From positions 186,001 to 250,000 of the forward strand of contig JAFWCB010000005.1 in the NCBI GenBank assembly GCA_017537025.1: 64,000 nt of DNA, read 5' to 3'. The stretch is from Sediminibacterium sp. GTDB taxonomy: Bacteria; Bacteroidota; Bacteroidia; Chitinophagales; Chitinophagaceae. The translations under genes and the position numbers were made by a program. Positions 50,670 through 59,609 of this stretch are shown in pieces (positions within the stretch are counted from its first letter, which is position 1; each line of letters opens with the position of its first letter). The notes beneath the pieces were generated by a model that worked only from the letters and a program-made list of their open reading frames with translations, searched no databases and was not told where the DNA came from.

Positions 50670-53600
50670 ATGAAAAAATACTTTTTTCTGATTAGTCTTA
50701 TCGTGATTGTTGTTTCCTGCACCAACAAACAGCCTTTATTCAAAGAATTATCTGCCTCTCGAACCGGAATTGATTTTAATAACCAAATTGTAGAAACATC
50801 TGATCTGAATATTTTAAATTACGAGTATTTATACAATGGAGGAGGCGTTGGTATTGGTGATTTTAATAATGATAGTTTACCCGATATTTATTTAACCGGC
50901 AATCTTGTTTCTAACAAACTTTATCTCAATAAAGGAAATCTGAAATTTGAAGATGTAACAACTATCGCCGATGTTGGCGGGAAAGGTAAGTGGTGCAAAG
51001 GGGTATCTGTAGTTGATATCAATAATGATGGATGGCAAGATATTTATGTATGTGCTGCTATTTTACCGGATAGCAATGCCAGAAGAAATTTGCTCTATAT
51101 AAACCAAGGATTGAATGATCAAAAAATTCCGGTATTCAAAGAAATGGCTGCTGAATACGGGTTAGATGATCCCTCTAATACACATATGGCCGCTTTCTTT
51201 GATTATGATAATGATGGCGATCTGGATGTGTATTTATTGATCAATGATCTGGATGGTACTTACCCCAATGAGTTTCGACCAATCCGTAAAGATGGCTCTT
51301 GGCCGAATACCGATAAATTACTTCAAAATAATTACGACAGTACAAAAAAACATGCTGTATTTACAGATGTTTCTTCGAAAGCAGGTATTCTTATTGAAGG
51401 GCATGGACTTGGTGTGAATATTGTTGATATCAATAATGATGGATGGAAAGATATTTATGTTAGCAATGATTATCTATCAAACAATATTCTTTACATCAAT
51501 AATAAGAATGGAACATTTACCGATAAGGCTTACGAATGGTTAAAACATACCAGTAAAAATGCAATGGGTAATGATATTGCCGACATTAACAATGATGGGC
51601 TAGCTGATATCATTGAAACGGATATGTCGCCCGCAGATCAATATCGTTTGAAAATGATGAATAGCGATATCAGTTATCAAACTTTTCAAAACTCCGCTCG
51701 CTATGGATATATCGCCCAATATCCAAGAAATACCTTACAGTTAAATAGAGGCCTCATAACCAGGGAAAACGATAGTATACCTTCACCTGTATTTAGTGAA
51801 ATAGCATATTTAGCAGGAGTTGCACATACCGATTGGAGTTGGGCACCCCTACTAACAGATGTAGATAATGATGGCTATAGAGATCTATTAATAAGTAATG
51901 GATTACCAAAAGATATGTCGGACTTAGATTTTATGGCATATCGCCAACACGCTGTGGCAAGCGCTTCCTTAGAAGAAATTTTAAATCAATTGCCTAAAGT
52001 ACAAATACCAAACTATGTTTTTAAAAATAATGGCGACTTAAGCTTTACTAATAAATCTACCGAATGGGGTTTCACAACGCCTACATTTTCTGCCGGTATG
52101 GCCTACGCCGATTTTGATAGAGATGGAGATATGGATCTTGTGATCAATAACACAAATATGCCTGTAAGTTTTTTAGAAAACACTTCTGAAAAACAAAAAG
52201 ATAAAAATAATTTTATCCAATTACGCTTGGAAGGAAGCTCACAAAATAAAGATGCTTTAGGTACTATCGTAAAACTATATACGGGATCAACACAACAGGT
52301 TTGGGAACATACCCCCTATAGAGGATATATGAGTACTGTAGACCAAACGATTCACTTCGGTATCGGCAATGCGAGTATTATTGATTCGATTAATATTATT
52401 TGGCCCGATCATACAATACAACAACTAAAAAATATTCCTGCCAATCAATTTTTAAATATTAGCTATCAAAAAAACAATCCTTCTACCCTTCGACAAGCTC
52501 AGGGCGACGCCTTACCCCTTACACCCTACCCCCTATACCCTCTATTCACAGATATTACAAAGCAAACAGGTGTAAACGCTGTATATCGAGAACTTGATTT
52601 TATTGATTTCAATATACAACGGCTCATACCTCATAAGCTTACACAAACAGGGCCTGCTTTAGCAACAGCCGATTTGAATGGAGATGGATACGCCGACTTT
52701 TTGATGGGAGGCGGTTCACCCGAATCAGCTATAATTTTCTTTCAATTAGGTAATGGAACTTTTATCAGCAAAAAAATTACTGATTCAAAAAGCGCACAAT
52801 TACAAGATGATGCCGATATCTGCTTATTAGATATAGACGGAGATAAAGATATAGATATATATATTGCTTCGGGCGGTGCCGAAAATGAGCCTCAATCTGC
52901 CGCCTATCAAGATCATATATACTTGAATGATGGCAAGGGCAATTTCAAGGAAGCCGTAGATGTGTTACCTGTAAATAAAGATTCTAAAAGTTGTGTTCGT
53001 AGCAATGATATAGATGGCGATGGAGATTTGGATTTATTTATAGGAGCAAGAGTAATACCGGGAAAATATCCATTACCGCTAACTAGTCGTATTTACAGAA
53101 ATGATACTAAAAACGGAATTATTCATTTTACTGATATTACCAAAGAAGTAGCTCCGGATTTGGAGAATATAGGTATGGTTACCGATGCTGTTTTTGCAGA
53201 TATCAATAATGACAAACAAAATGATTTAATTCTTACGCTGGAATGGGGCGCTATTACCATTTTAGAAAAGAAAGGAAACAAATTTGTAAAAATAAATACC
53301 TCTTTAGCGTCTGAAAAAGGATGGTGGACGAGCATCAAAGCTGTTGATATAGATAAGGATGGAGATCTGGATTTGATTGCCGGCAATTACGGAAGAAATG
53401 GTTTTCTAAATCCCAGTGAAAAAACACCTTTACATATTTATGCTAAAGACTTCGACGCGAATGGCAGTATGGATGCTATTACCACTTCTTTTTATCCGCC
53501 TGGCATTGGTGAAGTACCTAAAGAGTTTCCTGTAGCAGGCCGAGACGAGTTTATTCGGGAAATGACAGCTATGAAAGAGCGTTTTCCTAATTATGCAAGC

Positions 53601-54044
53601 TATGCGAAAGCCAGTTTTCCCGAAATTTTCAGTGCTGAAAAAATGAAAGATGCTTTGATATTAAGTGCCAATAATTTTAATAGTTGCTGGATAGAAAATA
53701 AAGGCAACAATGAATTTGTATTTCACCCATTACCCACTTTAACGCAGCTAGCCCCCGTATATGGCATACTTTGCGATGATTATAATAAGGACGGTAAATT
53801 AGATATATTACTAAACGGAAATGAATATGGGATGGCTCCTTATTTAGGTAGATATGATGCAGCATGTGGATTGGTTTTATTGGGAGATGGAAAAGGTAAT
53901 TTCAATCCCCTTTCCTTACCTCATTCCGGATTCTATATTCCGGGAAATGGCCGCTCTCTTCTTCAAATCAATCAACCAAATAAAAAATGGATTATTGCCG
54001 GTCAAAATGCCGGTACATTAAAAATATTTAGTACCCATGAATAA
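50670..54044 (+). CDS. FG-GAP/VCBS repeat lipoprotein with ASPIC/UnbV domain (paralogue 1)
   Basis: From the ATG at 50670 the protein has 1124 residues, with a lipobox VVSC. The first half has many FG-GAP Ca-binding loops (DFNNDSLPDIYLTGN, DINNDGWQDIYV, DYDNDGDLDVYLL). An ASPIC/UnbV domain follows at about 505-605 (NKDALGTIVKLYTG, HFGIGNASIIDSINIIWP). A second FG-GAP half follows. The linker holds an in-frame insertion of about 20 residues, STLRQAQGDALPLTPYPLYP, encoded by a dispersed-repeat-like sequence. Such propellers are surface proteins often linked to SusCD. The next gene overlaps by 8 bp. Confidence 0.87.
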   Translation: MKKYFFLISLIVIVVSCTNKQPLFKELSASRTGIDFNNQIVETSDLNILNYEYLYNGGGVGIGDFNNDSLPDIYLTGNLVSNKLYLNKGNLKFEDVTTIADVGGKGKWCKGVSVVDINNDGWQDIYVCAAILPDSNARRNLLYINQGLNDQKIPVFKEMAAEYGLDDPSNTHMAAFFDYDNDGDLDVYLLINDLDGTYPNEFRPIRKDGSWPNTDKLLQNNYDSTKKHAVFTDVSSKAGILIEGHGLGVNIVDINNDGWKDIYVSNDYLSNNILYINNKNGTFTDKAYEWLKHTSKNAMGNDIADINNDGLADIIETDMSPADQYRLKMMNSDISYQTFQNSARYGYIAQYPRNTLQLNRGLITRENDSIPSPVFSEIAYLAGVAHTDWSWAPLLTDVDNDGYRDLLISNGLPKDMSDLDFMAYRQHAVASASLEEILNQLPKVQIPNYVFKNNGDLSFTNKSTEWGFTTPTFSAGMAYADFDRDGDMDLVINNTNMPVSFLENTSEKQKDKNNFIQLRLEGSSQNKDALGTIVKLYTGSTQQVWEHTPYRGYMSTVDQTIHFGIGNASIIDSINIIWPDHTIQQLKNIPANQFLNISYQKNNPSTLRQAQGDALPLTPYPLYPLFTDITKQTGVNAVYRELDFIDFNIQRLIPHKLTQTGPALATADLNGDGYADFLMGGGSPESAIIFFQLGNGTFISKKITDSKSAQLQDDADICLLDIDGDKDIDIYIASGGAENEPQSAAYQDHIYLNDGKGNFKEAVDVLPVNKDSKSCVRSNDIDGDGDLDLFIGARVIPGKYPLPLTSRIYRNDTKNGIIHFTDITKEVAPDLENIGMVTDAVFADINNDKQNDLILTLEWGAITILEKKGNKFVKINTSLASEKGWWTSIKAVDIDKDGDLDLIAGNYGRNGFLNPSEKTPLHIYAKDFDANGSMDAITTSFYPPGIGEVPKEFPVAGRDEFIREMTAMKERFPNYASYAKASFPEIFSAEKMKDALILSANNFNSCWIENKGNNEFVFHPLPTLTQLAPVYGILCDDYNKDGKLDILLNGNEYGMAPYLGRYDAACGLVLLGDGKGNFNPLSLPHSGFYIPGNGRSLLQINQPNKKWIIAGQNAGTLKIFSTHE
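52485..52545. repeat. Dispersed-repeat-like insertion inside an FG-GAP gene
   Basis: The palindrome-like acccttcgacaagctcaggg (52485-52504) is followed by ccttaccccttacaccctac-type simple repeats to about 52545. Both paralogues at 56295 and 59610 lack this stretch at the same linker. The sequence resembles a short repeat widespread in Bacteroidota genomes, recalled from memory. Confidence 0.6.
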
Positions 54045-55329
54045 ATATCTTTCGCTCTCGCTAATTATCTTTTTGTTGGCTTGTAAAAATGATAAAAAAG
54101 AAACCCCGATCAACCATACTCTTTTACAACACCAGTGTGTTCAAAAACTGACTGATGTAATCGTATATGATATTTTTACACCACCGGTGGCCAGCCGAAT
54201 TTATGCCTATAGTAATTTAGCATTTTATGAAGCTTATATTGGCGATGCTGATAGCCTTAGTATTACCAGTCATTTAAAAGGATTCAACAAAATACAACGC
54301 CCCACCCAATCTATTAATAATGAATTAGCTGCAACCATCGCTTTTATGAAAGTAGCAGAAGCACTGGTTTTTTCAAAAGACAGTATAAAACGATATAGCA
54401 AAGATATTTTAGCCAGAATACCTGAAGAAGATCCAAAAAAATCACAATCATCAACTTCTTGGGGTGAAGCAGTAGCCGCTATGATATTAAAAAGAGCCGC
54501 TGAAGATAATTATAAAAAAACGAGGGGTATGCCCAGGTATAGTGTATTTAAAGAAGCTACTACCTGGCAACAAACACCGCCTGATTATGCAGATGCTATT
54601 GAACCGAATTGGCGATTAATCAAACCACTTTTGCTAGATAGTGCTTCGCAGTTTGCACCTCCACCCCCGCCACCTCTATCTCTTACACCTTCCTCCTTAT
54701 ACCTAAAAGAGTTAATGGAGGTGTATAATACAAGCAAACAGCTTACCCCCCTACAAGATACGATTGCCATTTATTGGGACGATAACCCCTTTGTTACCAA
54801 ACATACCGGACATTTAACCTATGCCAATAAAAAAACAACGCCTGTGGGGCATTGGATGGGAATCATTGCTATCACCAGTAGCCTTGCAAAAGCCTCTCCG
54901 CTACTTATCGCTAAAGCCTATGCATTGACCTCCGCTGCTATTTTTGACGGTTTCATCAGTTGTTGGGATGAAAAGTTTAGGAGCAAAACAAAACGTCCTA
55001 TTACCGTTATTAGAGAAAATATTGCATCTGAGTGGAATTCATTATTACAAACCCCACCCTTTCCTGAATATACAAGTGGACATAGTGTAATATCCGCGGC
55101 AGCAGCAACTGTACTTTCCCGGCAACTAGGAAATAATATTGCTTTTACGGATACTACCGAGCGGCAATATCTCGGTATCGAGCGAAAATTCTCCTCTTTT
55201 AAAGCAGCATCAGATGAAGCCGGTATAAGCAGGCTTTATGGCGGCATCCATTATCGGTCGGCTATTGAACAAGGAAAAATTCAAGGTAATAAAGTAGGCG
55301 AATTATATATTCAACATTTTATACATTAA
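54037..55329 (+). CDS. Vanadium haloperoxidase-like PAP2 lipoprotein with altered motif 3
   Basis: This 430-residue paralogue of 44108 and 46617 has a lipobox LLAC near residue 16. The site motifs are KFRSKTKRP (K-x6-RP), EYTSGHSVISAA and SRLYGGIHYRSAIEQG; the Asp ending motif 3 is replaced by Ala. A proline run (PPPPPPLSL) lies mid-protein. It overlaps the FG-GAP gene by 8 bp, so the two are co-translated and probably work together. Confidence 0.83.
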   Translation: MNKYLSLSLIIFLLACKNDKKETPINHTLLQHQCVQKLTDVIVYDIFTPPVASRIYAYSNLAFYEAYIGDADSLSITSHLKGFNKIQRPTQSINNELAATIAFMKVAEALVFSKDSIKRYSKDILARIPEEDPKKSQSSTSWGEAVAAMILKRAAEDNYKKTRGMPRYSVFKEATTWQQTPPDYADAIEPNWRLIKPLLLDSASQFAPPPPPPLSLTPSSLYLKELMEVYNTSKQLTPLQDTIAIYWDDNPFVTKHTGHLTYANKKTTPVGHWMGIIAITSSLAKASPLLIAKAYALTSAAIFDGFISCWDEKFRSKTKRPITVIRENIASEWNSLLQTPPFPEYTSGHSVISAAAATVLSRQLGNNIAFTDTTERQYLGIERKFSSFKAASDEAGISRLYGGIHYRSAIEQGKIQGNKVGELYIQHFIH

Positions 55330-55366
55330 TTTTTTCATTTTAATTTTGCACGCGCAAAAAAGAATT

Positions 55367-56293
55367 ATGAAAAAAGTTGCTTTTATCGTTATTGGGTTAC
55401 TACTTATTACAGGAGCTATAGGTTTCTTTATCCCAAAAGTTTATGAAAGTAATAGCAGTAAAAATATTGACATAGCCCCTGAAGCTGCTTTCAGAATCTT
55501 TGGTAATTATAAAAAAACAGCTTGGTGGCCGGGCCCAAAAAAAGGCGATTCCATTTTCGTATTTAATGATCATGAATTTTATATGAAAAATTACTTGATC
55601 AATACTATCAACTTGCATACGAAATACAATACAATTAATATTGACTATACTTTTAGCATATTACAAGCAAATAGCGTTCAAACCCAGCTAACTAATGTTG
55701 TTGCGTATCAATTATCCGTAAATCCCTTATTAAGGCTATGGCAGTACTTTCAACTAAATAGTACAAAAAAGATATTGGATACTGTATTCGACTCTTGTAC
55801 AAACTATTTTGCAAATCCGGAAAAAGTATACGAGCTTAAAATAGAACACCAGAAAGTAAAAGATTCAGCTTTGGTATCTGTTGCTGATGCCTTCGATCAT
55901 TATCCTTCAACTACAGATATTTATAAACAAGTGAACGAAATAAAAAATTATATCAAGCAAAAAAATGGTAAAGAAGTAAATTATCCTTTTCTCAATATCC
56001 GTCAGCTTGATAGCTTACACTGGGAATCTATGGTTGCGATTGCAACAGAAAAAGAACTAACTGGAACTTCAAGATTTAAGGTTAAAAAAATGGTTTTAGG
56101 CAATATACTTTTTGCTGTTGCGAAAGGTGGCTTATGGTCTATTCAAAAAAGTGAGAAGCAGTTATTTTATTATGTAACCGATTACCATAAAAGTTCTCCG
56201 GCTATTCCATTCCAATCATTAATAACCGATCGCTCGGCGGAACCGGATACCAATAAATGGCAAACCGGGCTTTATTATCCTGTGTTTAAATAG
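55367..56293 (+). CDS. Membrane-anchored SRPBCC-like / GyrI-like effector-binding protein
   Basis: From MKKVAFIVIG at 55367 the protein has 308 residues. One membrane helix (about 3-23) precedes an SRPBCC-like part (NIDIAPEAAFRIFGNYKKTA, WWPG) and a C-terminal half that looks like a GyrI-like small-molecule-binding domain (SALVSVADAFDHYPSTTDIY, KEVNYPFLNIRQLDS). The layout is known in Bacteroidota as a polyketide-cyclase-like fusion. The ligand is unknown. A taattttg at 55341-55348 could be its promoter -7 element; otherwise it belongs to the preceding operon. Confidence 0.65.
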   Translation: MKKVAFIVIGLLLITGAIGFFIPKVYESNSSKNIDIAPEAAFRIFGNYKKTAWWPGPKKGDSIFVFNDHEFYMKNYLINTINLHTKYNTINIDYTFSILQANSVQTQLTNVVAYQLSVNPLLRLWQYFQLNSTKKILDTVFDSCTNYFANPEKVYELKIEHQKVKDSALVSVADAFDHYPSTTDIYKQVNEIKNYIKQKNGKEVNYPFLNIRQLDSLHWESMVAIATEKELTGTSRFKVKKMVLGNILFAVAKGGLWSIQKSEKQLFYYVTDYHKSSPAIPFQSLITDRSAEPDTNKWQTGLYYPVFK

Positions 56294-56294
56294 A

Positions 56295-59200
56295 TTACTC
56301 TTGCTGTTTTAATAAAACCAAACTGCTATTATTTCTTACCGCCAGCAAACAAGGCTTACCGGCCACTACAATCTTTTGTAAGCGCCTCACTTCTCCTTTG
56401 GGAAAACCATTTACCGGAATTGAGTTTTGGTTATACCCATTTTTATTGGAAGATAATAATATACCCATATTACTATCTTGCCGTCCAAGTTCCACATTAT
56501 ACCCATAAAAATTACCTCCCAGTAATACTTTGTTATCAGCCGATCCCGGAATCATAACTCCCGAGCGAATAGTGCTCCACTGAGCACTGATAGGTAATTC
56601 CATAGCCTCAAATCCCTTTTTGCCATTATTTATTAATACACAACTAGCTGTTGTTGTAATGCTATACTTTTTAGCCGAAGTCCATTTTTGTTGAGGAAAA
56701 ATATCTAGCAGCTTTGCTTTAGCAAATTCTGCTGCATATAAAAATTTCTTTTTTAATACAGGCATTCTCCTCTCTAATTGCATTTTACTGGAAAAAGGGA
56801 TTTCTTCATCGTGTACAAAATAAGTTAGTATTTGTTCCTTCATACCATTGTCATCAAAATCATTGACATACATATTGATGGGTTCTTGTTCGGTAGCTTT
56901 CAATCTGCTGTTCAATCCGTAATTACCGGCTATGATATCTACATCTCCATCCCCGTCTGCATCTACCGGTAATAAAAATTGCCACATTCCTGTTTTTGTA
57001 CATAGATTTTCTTTGACAAAACTATTTTTCTGTAGCAGATAAGCATCAATAGTTCCCCATTCCGAACAAATTACAATATCCTTTTTTTGATCATTATTAA
57101 GATCTATTAAGAAAGCATCTGTAACCATCCCCGCCACTGCCAACTCTTTACTCCATTGAGAGGTAACATCTTTAAAACTTCCATCCCCTTTATTAAGCAA
57201 CAAAAAGCTATGAGGTACCTCCCCATAATTCCAAGGAACAGCTCTCCCTGTAATGAGTAGATCAGCCCAACCGTCGTTATTAAAATCGCTGCTGAGTACT
57301 TTACTTTGTGTAGTAAATATGGGAGGGAAAGCATTTGTACTTTTTGTCAACTTTCCTTTTCCATCATTGAGGTATAATAAGGGTTGTAAGTGTTCATCTT
57401 GTCCGTAATATTCATTCCCACCGGTAGCAATCACTAAATCAGGCGCTTTATCATTGTTTACATCTACCCAAATAGCATCTACCGCCTCCCACATAGAATC
57501 TAATTCCAAAGCAGGTTCAGACAATTGTTTGAATTTACCATTCGGTTGTTGAGTAAATATCTTGCCTTTATACGTTTTAGATGCACCGATATAAAAATCT
57601 TCTAAGCCATCGTTATTGATGTCGGCTACAGCTATAGCAGGCCCTTCCGTGGAAACCATTCTTGGCATTAATAATTCTCTATCAAACTCATTAAAACTAT
57701 TTTCCTGATGTGTATAATTAATACCCGACTCAGTAGTAATGTCTCGAAAATTGAACACTGGCGATTTACTATCTAAATTGGTATAATTAAATGCAGGTAA
57801 CCCATTTGTGTAATTAAAACTGTTTACACCATTAATTTTCAAGTCGATTTTTTGATAGCTATTATCCGGCCAAATTAATATTGCAGAATCCACTTTATTA
57901 TTCCCAAGTCCTATTGTTATGGGAATTTCACTACTAGATAAAAAACCATGAACCGGATATTTTTCATAATAAAATCTACTCGTTCCGGCATATACCAATA
58001 GTTTAGTACCGAGGGCATTTTTGTTATTGGCAGGGCCTGTTACTTGTATAGTAGCGAATTGATTTTTGTTGATATTTCTATTCGCATTATTTACATAAAG
58101 TAAAACCTTATCATTTATATTATTGGTAATAATATCCAGATCGCCATCATTATCCAAATCTGCATAAAGTGCCCCATTCGAAAAAGTAATGGGATTATTT
58201 TGAATACTGTCTGAATAATTTGTGAAATGAAGGTTGCCATCATTTACAAAAAATTGGTTCGGTAATTTTATCTCCGGAAATTTATTGGTAAGAGAAAGAT
58301 CCTTATCGGCTATCGTATTAGTTCGTAATTTTTGCTGGATCTCATCTCCCGAAACAAAATTGATATAATCAATATCATTCATTCTTTTGGGTATGCCGTT
58401 TGATACAAATAAATCTTTGTATCCATCATTATTAAAATCTATCCATAGAGGCGACCAGCTCCAGTCTGTAGCAAAAACACCCGCATATTGACCAATTTCA
58501 GCAAAAGATCCGTTGCGAAGATTATACTGTAAATTATTTCTGGCGTATTGATAAGTATAGCCGTAAGCAATTTTTTGATAGAACAAATTATAGTCATCTT
58601 CCGATAAGGATCGTTTTAACATATAAGGTTGATATGGCAACATATCTACCGATATAATTTCAGGAAAAGCATCATTATTTATATCTGCAACATCAACACC
58701 CATGCTAAACTCACTAGTATGAGTAAGTTGAGTTGCTCCTTGTTCTAGGAAACTGCCATTCTTCTGATTAATATATAAGTAGTCGTTTTCATGAAAATCG
58801 TTTCCCACATATATATCCGGCCACCCATCCATATTAATATCTGCAACGGAAACACCAAGTCCGTAACCAATTTTAGAACCATTAATACCTGCAGAAGCGG
58901 TAACATTAGTGAATCTATTTCCGTCGTTCCTGTATAGTCTTTGTCCGGCTAATGAATCATACGTCCCGATAAATTTGCTGCGAGGTGCATAATTACCATC
59001 ATGATTTACGGAATGATTCAGTAAGAACATATCTAAATCCCCATCTCCATCATAATCTAAGAAAGCAGCTTGTGTGCTAAACCCGGAGAAATCCAATCCA
59101 TAGCTGGCGGATTTTTCTTCAAAATGAGGGATACCGGATGAATCGATATTTGTACAAATAAATAATTTATTCTTACCCTTCAATACTTTATAGTTCCCTA

Positions 59201-59594
59201 CTGCGCAGAGATAAATATCTAATAAACCATCGTTATTAATATCGATGATGGATACTCCTGTATACCATGCGCCGTCGTAGTTGATACCAGTTTTCTGGGT
59301 AACATCTTCAAAATGCATATCTCCTCTATTCAGATATAGTGCAGGGGCGCTTTGATTAGCCGCAAAAAAAAGATCAATTTTTCCGTCTTTATTAAAATCA
59401 CCGGCGCCGGTACCGGCGCCGTTATAGTAATACATATAAGAAAATAGATTGAACTCTGGTTTAGGTACCAATTGATTTTGAAAATTTAATCCCGTTGAAT
59501 CGGCTGGGAGTACGGTAAATAAAGAATTCCCACGCTTATCTGAAGAGCATGCTGCAAATAATACAAAAATTAAAAGTATAAATACGTTCCGCAT
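56295..59594 (-). CDS. FG-GAP/VCBS repeat lipoprotein with ASPIC/UnbV domain (paralogue 2)
   Basis: This 1099-residue protein has a lipobox AAC near residue 16. Ca-binding loops include DFNKDGKIDLFFAAN, DINNDGLLDIYLC and DYDGDGDLDMFLLN. The ASPIC/UnbV domain at about 510-600 has NNKNALGTKLLVYAG and IGLGNNKVDSAILIWPDNSY, then a second propeller half follows. It lies 15 bp downstream of paralogue 3 at 59610 and so belongs to the SusD operon. Its 3' end meets the convergent gene at 56293 with a 1-bp gap. Confidence 0.87.
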   Translation of the reverse strand: MRNVFILLIFVLFAACSSDKRGNSLFTVLPADSTGLNFQNQLVPKPEFNLFSYMYYYNGAGTGAGDFNKDGKIDLFFAANQSAPALYLNRGDMHFEDVTQKTGINYDGAWYTGVSIIDINNDGLLDIYLCAVGNYKVLKGKNKLFICTNIDSSGIPHFEEKSASYGLDFSGFSTQAAFLDYDGDGDLDMFLLNHSVNHDGNYAPRSKFIGTYDSLAGQRLYRNDGNRFTNVTASAGINGSKIGYGLGVSVADINMDGWPDIYVGNDFHENDYLYINQKNGSFLEQGATQLTHTSEFSMGVDVADINNDAFPEIISVDMLPYQPYMLKRSLSEDDYNLFYQKIAYGYTYQYARNNLQYNLRNGSFAEIGQYAGVFATDWSWSPLWIDFNNDGYKDLFVSNGIPKRMNDIDYINFVSGDEIQQKLRTNTIADKDLSLTNKFPEIKLPNQFFVNDGNLHFTNYSDSIQNNPITFSNGALYADLDNDGDLDIITNNINDKVLLYVNNANRNINKNQFATIQVTGPANNKNALGTKLLVYAGTSRFYYEKYPVHGFLSSSEIPITIGLGNNKVDSAILIWPDNSYQKIDLKINGVNSFNYTNGLPAFNYTNLDSKSPVFNFRDITTESGINYTHQENSFNEFDRELLMPRMVSTEGPAIAVADINNDGLEDFYIGASKTYKGKIFTQQPNGKFKQLSEPALELDSMWEAVDAIWVDVNNDKAPDLVIATGGNEYYGQDEHLQPLLYLNDGKGKLTKSTNAFPPIFTTQSKVLSSDFNNDGWADLLITGRAVPWNYGEVPHSFLLLNKGDGSFKDVTSQWSKELAVAGMVTDAFLIDLNNDQKKDIVICSEWGTIDAYLLQKNSFVKENLCTKTGMWQFLLPVDADGDGDVDIIAGNYGLNSRLKATEQEPINMYVNDFDDNGMKEQILTYFVHDEEIPFSSKMQLERRMPVLKKKFLYAAEFAKAKLLDIFPQQKWTSAKKYSITTTASCVLINNGKKGFEAMELPISAQWSTIRSGVMIPGSADNKVLLGGNFYGYNVELGRQDSNMGILLSSNKNGYNQNSIPVNGFPKGEVRRLQKIVVAGKPCLLAVRNNSSLVLLKQQE

Positions 59595-59609
59595 GACTTT
59601 CTACTTAAG

